Assembly: GCF_017355885.1 (NCBI RefSeq)
Contig: NZ_JAFEUU010000006.1
Location: forward strand, 62,001-126,000
DNA from: Sabulicella rubraurantiaca
Lineage (GTDB): Bacteria > Pseudomonadota > Alphaproteobacteria > Acetobacterales > Acetobacteraceae
DNA: 64,000 nt
Direction of reading: 5' to 3'
Positions 1 to 7,577 of the stretch are shown here, piece by piece. Both the position numbers and the translations under genes were made by a program. The notes under the pieces are model-generated. The model saw nothing but the letters and a program-made list of their open reading frames with translations. It made no database searches and was not told where the DNA came from. Positions within the stretch are counted from its first letter, which is position 1. Every line of letters starts with the position of its first letter.

Positions 1-376
1 CGAGGTCGAGGTCGCGCGCCAGTTCCGCGATCCGCGCGGCGAGGCGCGGCACGCCATAGAGATGGCCATAGACGCGCAAATTCTCCTCCACGCTCAGCCG
101 GTGCGGCAGGGCGATGTAGGGAGAGGAGAAATTCATCCGTGCCAGCGCCGCGAAGCGGTCGGCGGCCATGTCGTGGCCCAGCGCCACGATGCGCCCGGCG
201 CTGGGCACCAAGAGGCCGAGCAGCATGGCGATGGTGGTGGTCTTGCCGGCGCCATTGCCCCCAAGCAGCCCCAGGGTGCGCCCGCGCCCGATGCTGAAGG
301 ACAGGGAATCGACAGCAGGGGGGCGTCCCGGCGCGTAGCTCTTGCTCAGCGCCTCGACGGTCAGGGCGGGGGTCAT
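1..376 (-). CDS. ABC transporter ATP-binding protein (3' part outside window)
   Basis: Nucleotide-binding subunit of an ABC transporter; only the first 125 residues lie in the window. The reading begins at the ATG at 376 (MTPALTVEALSKSY). The Walker A loop GGNGAGKTT is at about residues 38-46 and is followed by MLLGLLVPSAGRI, the usual helix and turn after the P-loop. The stretch MNFSSPYIALPHRLSVEENL sits where the Q-loop and first helical-domain contacts occur and resembles ABC-2/NodI-type exporters. The signature motif and Walker B are beyond the edge. The next minus-strand gene ends 32 bases upstream of this start, so co-transcription is possible. Substrate cannot be inferred. Confidence 0.9.
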   Translation of the reverse strand, partial: MTPALTVEALSKSYAPGRPPAVDSLSFSIGRGRTLGLLGGNGAGKTTTIAMLLGLLVPSAGRIVALGHDMAADRFAALARMNFSSPYIALPHRLSVEENLRVYGHLYGVPRLAARIAELARDLDL

Positions 377-408
377 GGGGTGGGAAATGCGCCCGGACCC
401 CGGAAGTG

Positions 409-1548
409 TCACCCCCGGAAGAGGGCGCCGCTGAAACGCGTGATGCCGCGCCGCCAGCCCCAGGCGATCGCGGCCGGACGATCCGCGTCCAGCAGCACGA
501 TGCCCTCACGCTCCGAAGGCAGCGAGGCGTCCAGCGCCGCACGCTCCGCCGCCCCGAGGGAGAGCAGCGAGGGTTCGAAGCGGAGGCGCAGCAAGGGGAA
601 GTCTTGTTTCGCGAGGGGCAGGGCCAGGCATTGCCCCGGCGTGACGGCATCCAAACCCAGCGTCCAGCCCCGCACCCCCGCGAAGCGGCGCAGCCGGGCG
701 AGGGGCCCCGGTTCCTCCAGCGCATCCTCCACCGGCACGGCAACGGCGAGATCGCGGCGCCCGAGCGGACCGAGCAGGGCTTCGAGGCGCAGGAACTCCG
801 CCTCCTCCAGCGCCGCGAGGGAAAGGGACAGGGTGATCGGGCCGAACTGCCGTGCCTCCTCCGGCCGCGCCAGCCCGGCCAGGGCCCGGCGTTCCGCCTG
901 GCAGCGGAAACGGCGGCGCTGCACGGGCGTGGGCGCGGTGCCGGGGAGCAGGAGGCGCCACAGCCCTTCCGTGTCCAGCTCCAGCGCCTCCTCCGCCAAG
1001 CGGGGCTCCTCCTCGCCGGGGCCGAGGCGCCATTGCGGGCGGCGGCGCAGATGCGCGGTGAGATCGGCGTGGCGGAGGCCGCGCAGCGCCGCCTCCAGCT
1101 CCGGCTGGGCAGGGGACGGAAGGGTGCGCGGTTCCTCAGGCGGGGCCGGCTTGGCGTCGAGGCCCAGCGCCGCTTCCACCGCCGTCAGAAGCGTGGCGGC
1201 CTCGGCGGGAAGCCGCAGCAGGGCCGCGTGGGTGTCGAGCAGCGCCTCGGGCAGGAGGCGGGCCAGTGCCTCGCGCGCCTCGGCCAAGTGCTCGCCAGGG
1301 GGCGGCGACAGGGCAACGAGGTCGCCGCCCGGCAGGGTGAAGAGCCGGGCGCGGGTGGGGCGCAGCACGGGGGCCATCGCCTCGCGCAGGAGGTGGCGGT
1401 GCCGGTCCTCCCGCCAGTCGCGCGGCAGGGCGGAAAGGCGCAGATGCAGCGCCCGGCGCTCCACCCCCGAGGCGGCGCAGTCGCGCATCAGCGTCGCGAG
1501 GGCGAGGGCGTCGCGCCATGCCTCCGCGGTGCCCGTCCTCGCGGTCAT
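409..1548 (-). CDS. Unknown protein with a faint degenerate EAL-like region
   Basis: 379-residue soluble protein, no signal peptide or membrane segments. The C-terminal half (about residues 230-340) has an order of motifs like EAL-fold proteins: a strand LSLSLAALEEAEFLRLEAL, then a strand-like region ending VAVPVEDAL, then RGWTLGLDAVTP, then LLRLRFEPSLLSL. The EAL triad and the metal-binding acidic residues are not visible, so cyclic-di-GMP hydrolysis is not supported; this is a resemblance, not an assignment. The start ATG (1548) overlaps the stop of the upstream gene by 4 bases, so the two are translationally coupled. An alternative is a lineage-specific protein of unrelated fold. Confidence 0.6.
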   Translation of the reverse strand: MTARTGTAEAWRDALALATLMRDCAASGVERRALHLRLSALPRDWREDRHRHLLREAMAPVLRPTRARLFTLPGGDLVALSPPPGEHLAEAREALARLLPEALLDTHAALLRLPAEAATLLTAVEAALGLDAKPAPPEEPRTLPSPAQPELEAALRGLRHADLTAHLRRRPQWRLGPGEEEPRLAEEALELDTEGLWRLLLPGTAPTPVQRRRFRCQAERRALAGLARPEEARQFGPITLSLSLAALEEAEFLRLEALLGPLGRRDLAVAVPVEDALEEPGPLARLRRFAGVRGWTLGLDAVTPGQCLALPLAKQDFPLLRLRFEPSLLSLGAAERAALDASLPSEREGIVLLDADRPAAIAWGWRRGITRFSGALFRG

Positions 1549-2258
1549 GGCGCCGCTTCGTGCAGGGCGTCGCGCGGCGCCCAGGCGGGACGCGGGCCGA
1601 GCAGGACGAGGCGCGGCGGAAGCGTGGGCGGCGGGGTGGGGCCAGGCGGGGCCAGGGCCCAGGCCTCGCCCCCATCCATCCAGCCCAGTGCTTCCGCATC
1701 AGCACCGATCAGCCCGTGGTCCCAGCCGGAGCGCGCGAGGGCGGCGCGGCGTGCCCGCAGCGCCGCCGGGCGGGACAGCGCCGGCAGCGGCAGCACCGCC
1801 ACCGGCGCGCGCGGTCCGGTTCCGCCCCGGCCAGTGGGCGCCTCGGCCAGATCCTCCTCCGGGCATTCGAGGAACAGGCGCAGCCCGGGCCGCAGCGGTG
1901 GCGGGTCATGGGTCAGTCCGCGCAGCAGGGCACGACAGGCCTCCTCCCTCTCGCCGGGGCCAGGGGAAAGAAGCTGGCCGCGCGGGACGCCCTCCGCATC
2001 CAGGAGGAGGCGCGGGGAGGCGGGCCGGTCAGGCGCGGGTGGCGACGGGGTGAGCACGGCGTCGCCTTGCTGCGGCAGCACGAGTAGGCGGGGCGGCGGT
2101 CCCCCGAGCGCGGCGATGGCGTCGGCGGCGCGTCGGGCGGGCGCATCGGTGGCCCCCACCAGTGCCCAGCCCCCGCCGGGCAGGGGCAGGAGGACGCCGC
2201 CCCCGGACCAGGATGCCTCCTCCAGCAGGGCGCGCGCGAGGGCGCCTTCGGCCGCCAC
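1545..2258 (-). CDS. Hypothetical protein, partner of the downstream EAL-like gene
   Basis: 237 residues from a GTG start; I do not recognise the family. It is rich in Pro, Ala, Leu and Arg with no signal peptide, no transmembrane segment and no clear catalytic motif. Visible blocks are LLPLPGGGWALVGATD near the N-terminus and LARSGWDHGLIGADAEALGWM in the C-terminal third. The frame stays open upstream to a stop at 2336 without an ATG, so the start is uncertain and a CTG or GTG start cannot be excluded. It ends on an ATGA overlap with the following gene, which argues that the two proteins work together. Confidence 0.55.
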   Translation of the reverse strand: MAAEGALARALLEEASWSGGGVLLPLPGGGWALVGATDAPARRAADAIAALGGPPPRLLVLPQQGDAVLTPSPPAPDRPASPRLLLDAEGVPRGQLLSPGPGEREEACRALLRGLTHDPPPLRPGLRLFLECPEEDLAEAPTGRGGTGPRAPVAVLPLPALSRPAALRARRAALARSGWDHGLIGADAEALGWMDGGEAWALAPPGPTPPPTLPPRLVLLGPRPAWAPRDALHEAAP

Positions 2259-2463
2259 GGCCAGCGTGCCGGGCGGTGCTGTTGCGAAGGCTCCGGTGGA
2301 GCGGATCGGGTGCTGGCATCGTGGCAGGAGGGGTCATGGGCGGGCGCGGTCCCGGCGGAACGGCCCTTCTGGCCGCGCCATTGGCCTATCGCGGCGCCGG
2401 TTAACGCGCCCTTGCCACCGGCCCAGGTTGCGGAACCGGCCCTCGCTGGGCTACGCCGCTCCC

Positions 2464-3831
2464 ATGCCGCATGACACCAGCGCCCCGCCCCAGCGCGAGG
2501 CGAGCACGCCCAGCGAACTGGCGGAGGCGGTCAAGGCGCTGGGCCGGGCCACCGTGCTGGTCGTCGGCGACGCCATGATGGACCGCTACGTCTACGGCCA
2601 TGTCGGCCGCATCAGCCCCGAGGCGCCGGTGCCCGTGCTGTCGGTGGAGCGCGAGGTGGCGCTGCCGGGCGGCGCGGGCAACGTGGTCCGCAACCTCACC
2701 GCCCTGGGCTCCGCCGTCGCCTTCGTGTCCGTGGTGGGGGACGATGCCGCGGGCTCCGACCTCACCGGGCTGATCGGCGGGCAGCCGCGCGTCGAGCCCT
2801 GGCTGCTGGTGCAGGGCGGGCGGCTGACCACGGTGAAGACGCGCTTCCTCGCCGCCGGGCAGCACATGCTGCGCACGGATCACGAGCAGCCCTCGCCCAT
2901 CCATCCGCGCCTTGCCGACCGCATGGTGAAGATTGCCTCGGACGCGGTGGCGGTGACGACGGTCCTGGTGCTGAGCGACTACCGCAAGGGTGTGCTGGCC
3001 GGCGACATCCCGGGGCGGCTGATCCAGGCGGCACGGGCGGCTGGGCGCCGCGTCGTCGTGGATCCCAAGGGCGGCGACCATGGCCGCTTCGCCGGGGCCG
3101 ACCTCATCATCCCCGAGCCGGAGGAGCTGAGCCACGCCACCGGCCTGCCGGTGCGCGATGAGGCGAGCACCGCCGAGGCGGGGCGCGTGCTGATGGCGGC
3201 GCACGGCTTCGGCGCCGTGCTGGTGCCTCGTGGCGCCGAGGGTCTGACGCTGGTGCGCCCCGAGGGCGTGCTGCATTTCCGCGCCGAGGCCAATGAGGTG
3301 CACGATCCGGCCGGGGGCGGCGACGCGGTGGTGGCGGTGGTCTCGGCCGCGCTGGCCTCCGGCCTGTCGCTGGAGGCGGCGGCGCGCCTCGCCTCGCTGG
3401 CCCTGGGCATCGTGTCGCGCAAGTCGGGCATCGCCCTGGCGCGGGCGGATGAGCTGCTGGAAGGACTGACGCCCGGGCGCAGCGCGCTGCGCAAGCTCGT
3501 CTCCCTGCCGCTGGCGGTGGAGGTGGCGGAGCGCTGGCGCCATCGCGGCTGGCGCGTCGGCTTCCTCCACGCCGCGGAACCCTGCCCGACAGCGGTGACG
3601 GAGCAGGCTCGGCGCTGGTGCGACCGGCTGATGGTGGGCGTGGAGCGTGAGGATGAGGGCGCGGTCCTGCTGGCCGAGCGGCCGGAGGTGGACCTGATCA
3701 CCGTGTGCGGCGCGCCGGGCGAGGAGATGCTGCGCCTCCTGCGCCCCGACATCATGGTGTCCTGCGCCTCGGATGAGGCGCTGGAGCGCATCCTCGGCGA
3801 ATGGGGCGGGGAGCTTCGCCCCTCGCCCTGA
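2464..3831 (+). CDS. hldE: HldE/RfaE-type heptose kinase with degenerate nucleotidyltransferase domain
   Basis: 455 residues. HldE normally phosphorylates D-glycero-D-manno-heptose-7-phosphate and adenylylates the product for LPS core heptose. The N-terminal PfkB-type kinase domain (about 30-335) is well conserved: VVGDAMMDRYVYG, RISPEAPVPVLSVE, PGGAGNVVRN, VDPKGGD and the GGGD anion-hole/catalytic motif at 284-287 (usually GAGD). The C-terminal 115 residues align in layout with the adenylyltransferase domain (GWRVGF...CDRLMVGVE...RPDIMV), but the place of the HxGH nucleotide motif reads FLHAAEPCPTAV (367-378), so the signature histidines are gone. Kinase activity is likely; the transferase activity is probably lost. 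It stands alone, divergent from the upstream pair. Confidence 0.85.
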   Translation: MPHDTSAPPQREASTPSELAEAVKALGRATVLVVGDAMMDRYVYGHVGRISPEAPVPVLSVEREVALPGGAGNVVRNLTALGSAVAFVSVVGDDAAGSDLTGLIGGQPRVEPWLLVQGGRLTTVKTRFLAAGQHMLRTDHEQPSPIHPRLADRMVKIASDAVAVTTVLVLSDYRKGVLAGDIPGRLIQAARAAGRRVVVDPKGGDHGRFAGADLIIPEPEELSHATGLPVRDEASTAEAGRVLMAAHGFGAVLVPRGAEGLTLVRPEGVLHFRAEANEVHDPAGGGDAVVAVVSAALASGLSLEAAARLASLALGIVSRKSGIALARADELLEGLTPGRSALRKLVSLPLAVEVAERWRHRGWRVGFLHAAEPCPTAVTEQARRWCDRLMVGVEREDEGAVLLAERPEVDLITVCGAPGEEMLRLLRPDIMVSCASDEALERILGEWGGELRPSP

Positions 3832-3833
3832 AG

Positions 3834-3856
3834 GGGAAGGGGGTGGCCCCCTTCCC
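3834..3856. terminator. Bidirectional terminator between hldE and the transglycosylase gene
   Basis: A perfect 10-base stem (GGGAAGGGGG / CCCCCTTCCC) with a TGG loop begins 3 bases after the hldE stop and ends 8 bases before the stop of the convergent gene. A pyrimidine-rich GTCCTTCTT follows on the plus strand. Its position between two convergent stops fits termination in both directions. Confidence 0.65.
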
Positions 3857-3864
3857 GTCCTTCT

Positions 3865-5340
3865 TCAGCTCTGCGCGTCGGGCGACAGCACGTTGCAGGC
3901 GCCGTTGCGCCGCAGCCGCTCGCAGGCCTGCTGGGCGTTGCTCTGGCTCAGCCCGGTCACGCGGGCGCGGAACAGGGTGGAGCGGCCGACCTGCACCGAG
4001 GTGACGGCGACCTGTCCGCCCGCCGTGCCCTGCGCGGCCTGCGCGGCGGCGCGCGCCTGGGTCGGGTTGTTGAAGGCGCCGACCTGTACCGCCCAGACCC
4101 CGCTGCTCGTGGCCACGGCTGGGCGGAAGCCGGCGGGCAGCGTGCCCGCCTGGGCGACGGAGATGAAGCCCAGCGTGCGCGGCGGCAAGGGCTGCGCGGT
4201 CGCAGGCGTCGGGGCGGGAGCCGGGGCGCGGCCGGTCACCCGCGCGGCAGGCGGCGGCAGCGGTGCCGCCGTCGGGGCGGTGAAGGAACCGCCCAGGGCG
4301 GCGGTCTGGTAGGGCGCCTCGGCGCGGGCATTGCTCTCCGCGAGGCGCGCAGCGCCCTCGGGCGTCGAGCCATCGGGGATCGGGTCCATGCGCGCCACGA
4401 CGATGCGGCCGTCGGGCAGCACGTCGCCAGAGGGCGCCGAATAGGCGCTGGAGGATGCGGCATAGGTGCCGCCGCCGGCCTCGGCCGCCGCGCGGCCTTC
4501 CGCCTCCGCCAGGCGGATCGCGCCCTGGGGCGTCGAACCGTCGGGGATGGGCTCCATCGCCACCACACCGCCACGCGCCACGGGGGCCGGCGCGGCCGCC
4601 ATCATGCGCGGGCCGGCGCTCGGCTCGGGATCGGGCAGGCGGGCGTATTGCGCGTTGCCCTCGCGGATCGCCTGCTGCTCAGCGATGGCGAAGCGGGTCG
4701 AGGCATCCATGCGGCGCGGCCCGGGCGGCACGCGCAGCGGGATTTCCGCTGCCGCATAGACCTCGGCCGGGGCACGGCGCACGGGCGAGGAGCGGATGAC
4801 GCCGGGTCCGACGCGGGCGACGTAGTTGCGCGTCTCGGTCGGCAGGCCACGCGAGTTGTAAAGGTAATCCTCCAGCCGGCGCGGCCCGGCATTGTAGGCC
4901 GCCAGGAAGGCCGGCGAGCCGTAGAGGTCGTACATCTGCCGGATATAGGCGGTGCCGGCCATGATGCTGTCATAGGGATGGTAGGGGTCGTCGCCGAGGC
5001 CGTGCCGGGCCTGAAGCTCGCGGTAGGTGCCGGGCATGACCTGCATCAGCCCCATGGCGCCGACCGGCGAGGTGGCGGTGGCGCGGCCGCCGGATTCCTG
5101 GCGCATCACTTCGCGGATCCAGCGCTCCGGCACGTCGAAGCGGCGCGACGCCTCCCGGATATAGGGACCCCAGGGATCGGAAGATGGACCGGGTGGGTCG
5201 TAGGAGCGGCTCTGCGTGTAGCTCCCGGAGGAGCGTGTCGTCGGGGCCTGTCCCCCTCCGCTCCCACAAGCGGCCAGCAGGCCCAGCACGGCAAAGGTCG
5301 CCACCGGTCGGGCCACCGCCTTCGCGTTCCATCGGCGCAT
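3865..5340 (-). CDS. Lipoprotein lytic transglycosylase with C-terminal SPOR domain
   Basis: 491 residues. Cleaves the MurNAc-GlcNAc bond of peptidoglycan; the SPOR domain binds denuded glycan at septa. The signal peptide ends in the lipobox LAAC (Cys25), so it is a lipoprotein. The SLT domain spans about 60-170: catalytic Glu82 in RQESGG, then GAMGLMQVMPGT and AAYNAGP. A proline/alanine-rich linker holds an imperfect duplicated block around PIPDGSTP (about 258-287 and 313-342). The SPOR repeat is at about 414-485 (GVWAVQVGAF). I chose ATG 5340 because it is preceded by an AAGGGGGA ribosome site and starts directly at the signal peptide; the open frame upstream to 5445 lacks such features. 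Confidence 0.88.
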   Translation of the reverse strand: MRRWNAKAVARPVATFAVLGLLAACGSGGGQAPTTRSSGSYTQSRSYDPPGPSSDPWGPYIREASRRFDVPERWIREVMRQESGGRATATSPVGAMGLMQVMPGTYRELQARHGLGDDPYHPYDSIMAGTAYIRQMYDLYGSPAFLAAYNAGPRRLEDYLYNSRGLPTETRNYVARVGPGVIRSSPVRRAPAEVYAAAEIPLRVPPGPRRMDASTRFAIAEQQAIREGNAQYARLPDPEPSAGPRMMAAAPAPVARGGVVAMEPIPDGSTPQGAIRLAEAEGRAAAEAGGGTYAASSSAYSAPSGDVLPDGRIVVARMDPIPDGSTPEGAARLAESNARAEAPYQTAALGGSFTAPTAAPLPPPAARVTGRAPAPAPTPATAQPLPPRTLGFISVAQAGTLPAGFRPAVATSSGVWAVQVGAFNNPTQARAAAQAAQGTAGGQVAVTSVQVGRSTLFRARVTGLSQSNAQQACERLRRNGACNVLSPDAQS

Positions 5341-5565
5341 CGTCGAAATCCCCCTTCGTCGCGGCCGCCGCGTCCATCCGGTGTGCCAATTCCCCCTGGC
5401 ATTCCGGCGCGTCGGCCCCCGGTCGCCCTTCCCGGGGACGACCACAAGCCCTGGACCCTAGACGCGCCCGGGGGGGCGAGTCCAGCGTCGGAGGCGCCCG
5501 GTCCAACAATCGCGTCTTTTCTGGGCTCTACGCCGCGCGGCGCCGGATGCAATAACCGGGAAGCC

Positions 5566-5787
5566 TCACCGATCTTCCGCGAGCGTATGGGCGACCAGCG
5601 CATTGGCGTGACCGTGGCCCAGGCCATCGGCCTGCTTTAGCCAGTTCACCAGCTCCATGTGGTTCCTGTCGGGATGGGCGCGGATCAGCGCCTTCCATTC
5701 GCTGATGGGCCGGCCGTACTTCTTCTCGATCGAGGGAAAATACGAGGCCGGGCCTTTGACGGGCGCATCTTCGCCGGGAGCAGGCAT
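5566..5787 (-). CDS. DUF4287 domain protein
   Basis: 73-residue soluble protein of the DUF4287 family, whose biochemical role is unknown. Diagnostic sequence: SYFPSIEKKYGRPISEWK, then LKQADGLGHGHANALV near the C-terminus. The start ATG at 5787 follows GAAAGGAC with proper spacing; upstream in-frame ATGs at 5802 and 5817 are less well placed. It is transcribed in the same direction as the cupin gene upstream, 92 bases away, so the two might share the MarR-controlled promoter. Confidence 0.75.
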   Translation of the reverse strand: MPAPGEDAPVKGPASYFPSIEKKYGRPISEWKALIRAHPDRNHMELVNWLKQADGLGHGHANALVAHTLAEDR

Positions 5788-5879
5788 GGCATGTCCTTTC
5801 ATCGGTGATCGGTTCACCGTCCCGCCGGTGGTTCAGCGGGCCAGCAGCGAGTTTGGGACGCCCACGTGCCGCGACGGCG

Positions 5880-6221
5880 TCACAGATCCTCCTGCACGAT
5901 GGTGTCGCTGGGATGGATGCAGAGCAAGCGGAGGCGGCCTTCGCCGATATTGACGAAGCGGTGCGGGACATTGGCCGGGGCGACGACGATGTCGCCGGCC
6001 GAAGCCCGGCTCCGCTCGTTCCCGACCGAGAACTCAGCCTCGCCTTCACGCACCACCCAGGTTTCCGGGTAGGGGTGGCGGTGCAGGCGCGATCCCATGC
6101 CTGGTGCGCTGTCGGTCAGGAACATCGACACCGGCGCGCCGAACTCGCGGCCCTGGAAGCGAACGGTGCGGCTCTGCTCCGGCGCAACTTCGCGGTGCCG
6201 CCTCACGCGGATCATGCCCAT
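5880..6221 (-). CDS. Small cupin-domain protein
   Basis: 113-residue single-domain cupin. Cupin motif 1 is visible as HRHPYPETWVVREGEAEF, with His, His and Glu metal ligands, and motif 2 as PANVPHRFVN, supplying the last His, so metal binding is likely. Substrate unknown; small cupins of this kind are often isomerases, dioxygenase-like proteins or sensors. It is divergent from a marR-type gene and the 143-base gap between them carries two palindromes, so it is probably the regulated target. Confidence 0.8.
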   Translation of the reverse strand: MGMIRVRRHREVAPEQSRTVRFQGREFGAPVSMFLTDSAPGMGSRLHRHPYPETWVVREGEAEFSVGNERSRASAGDIVVAPANVPHRFVNIGEGRLRLLCIHPSDTIVQEDL

Positions 6222-6266
6222 CGGGATCTCCTGTTTGTCTCGGCGGGAAGATAATCGCCGGGATGA

Positions 6267-6284
6267 TATCTTGACGTCAAGATA
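6267..6284. promoter_or_regulatory. Perfect 18-bp palindrome, probable MarR operator O1
   Basis: TATCTTGACGTCAAGATA is perfectly self-complementary and lies in the cupin/marR divergent gap. TTGAC-GTCAA dyads of this length are typical binding sites of MarR dimers. Confidence 0.7.
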
Positions 6285-6285
6285 A

Positions 6286-6305
6286 ATATCTTTGCGTCGA
6301 GATAT
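6286..6305. promoter_or_regulatory. Imperfect palindrome, probable MarR operator O2
   Basis: ATATCTTTGCGTCGAGATAT matches the first operator in its ATCTT...GAGAT ends; 7 of 10 base pairs of the dyad are complementary. It begins one base after operator O1, so two dimers could bind side by side and cover both divergent promoters. Confidence 0.5.
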
Positions 6306-6364
6306 GGCCGGCTGTCCCTGGAAAGCGGTATCTCCGGCATGTCCGAGAAGGCATTGGTGGAACG

Positions 6365-6871
6365 GTGAAGGACCACGTCGACAGGCTGCGCGAGCAATGG
6401 GCGAGGGAAATCCCCGACCTCGACACCGAGCCGATGGCGATCCTGGGCCGGGCCCTGCGCCTGACGCAGCTGCTGCGAAGCGGCATCGAGCAGGGCTTCG
6501 CGGAGTTCGGGCTGGATCGCGGCGAGTTCGACGTCATCGCGACCCTTCGCCGGGCCGGGCCACCCTACCGCCTCACGCCGACGGATCTGTATTCGACGCT
6601 GATGATCTCATCCGGAGGCCTGACCCACCGCCTCGGCCGCCTGGGGAAGGCGGGGCTCATTCGACGCGAGCAATCGCCCCACGATGGGCGGAGCGTTCAT
6701 GTCACGCTGACCGATGCGGGCATCGCCCTGGCGGAAGAGGCCTTCCGCAAGGACATGGCGAGCGAGGCGAAGCATCTGGCGCATCTGACGTCCAAGGAGC
6801 GCAAGGCGCTCGCGGAACTCCTGCGGAAGCTCCTGTCAGGGGTGGAGAAGGAAACAGGCCCGGCGCGGTGA
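6365..6871 (+). CDS. MarR-family transcriptional regulator
   Basis: 168-residue winged-helix dimer. Helix bundle at the N-terminus (IPDLDTEPMAILGRALRLTQLL), then FGLDRGEFDVIATLRRAGPPYRL, recognition helix region TPTDLYSTLMISSGGLTHRLGRLGKAGLIRRE and wing SPHDGRSVHVTLTDAG. Start is GTG 6365. A short frame MSEKALVER begins at 6339 and ends overlapping this GTG, so it could act as a coupled leader. Two palindromes directly upstream suggest autoregulation and repression of the divergent cupin gene. Ligand unknown. Confidence 0.88.
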   Translation: MKDHVDRLREQWAREIPDLDTEPMAILGRALRLTQLLRSGIEQGFAEFGLDRGEFDVIATLRRAGPPYRLTPTDLYSTLMISSGGLTHRLGRLGKAGLIRREQSPHDGRSVHVTLTDAGIALAEEAFRKDMASEAKHLAHLTSKERKALAELLRKLLSGVEKETGPAR

Positions 6872-7006
6872 CCTCCGATCAGCCGCGAATGGCGGCCAAT
6901 CACAGGGCAGAGAGGCTGCGAGGGGTCCTGGCACCGGCCAGCGACAGGACGTAGAATCCGCGGCATGCCCGGGCCCTGACACCGGGCGCCATCCAAGGAA
7001 ATCTCC

Positions 7007-7513
7007 ATGCCGCGTCCGTCCTGCCTCTTGCTCCTGCCTGTCGCCCTCCTGGCGCTCTCCGCCGCGGCCTGCGCGCCGCAGGCGATGAACAGCACCATTC
7101 CCACCTATGCGGTCGGCCAGGTCGGGCGGCTGGAATACGGCACCATCGTCGGCGCGCGCCCGGTGAACCTCCAGGCGCCCAATACCGGCGTTGGCGCGGT
7201 GACCGGCGGCGTCGCGGGCGGCGTCATCGGCTCCACCATCGGCGGCGACTGGCGCGCCCGCGCGGTGGGCGGCGTATTGGGCGCGGCGCTGGGCGCCGCG
7301 GGCGGCACGCTGATCGAGGGTGCGGCCGGCGCTGGCTATGGCGTCGAGTTCGTGGTGCGCCTCGACCGCTCGGGCAGCGACGTCACCGTGGTGCAGACCA
7401 ACGAGGAAGGCTTCCAGGTCGGCGAGCGCGTCGCCATCTCCCTGGGTGACCGCGCCCGGCTGATCCGCGCCGCCGGCCCTGCCCCCATGGCGCCGGCGCC
7501 CGTCTGGCGCTGA
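7007..7513 (+). CDS. SlyB-like glycine-zipper outer-membrane lipoprotein
   Basis: 168 residues. Signal peptide with lipobox LSAAAC, then a short linker and a glycine-zipper region ([20 protein letters not shown] ... [14 protein letters not shown]) typical of the Pcp/SlyB family, which associates with the outer membrane. The C-terminal part ([20 protein letters not shown] ... GERVAI) is the conserved SlyB-type beta-rich domain. The gene stands alone between marR and proA. Likely a structural or stress-responsive envelope lipoprotein. Confidence 0.82.
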   Translation: MPRPSCLLLLPVALLALSAAACAPQAMNSTIPTYAVGQVGRLEYGTIVGARPVNLQAPNTGVGAVTGGVAGGVIGSTIGGDWRARAVGGVLGAALGAAGGTLIEGAAGAGYGVEFVVRLDRSGSDVTVVQTNEEGFQVGERVAISLGDRARLIRAAGPAPMAPAPVWR

Positions 7514-7577
7514 GCGGGCATTCCCGCCGGGGCGGCGAGGCCCTATCGTCCGCCGCCCCTGCTGGAGCCCGAACGCC

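Noticed and set aside
5341-5445. N-terminal extension of the transglycosylase to 5445
   Set aside because: It would bury the lipobox signal peptide behind 35 charged residues; the ATG at 5340 has a good ribosome site.
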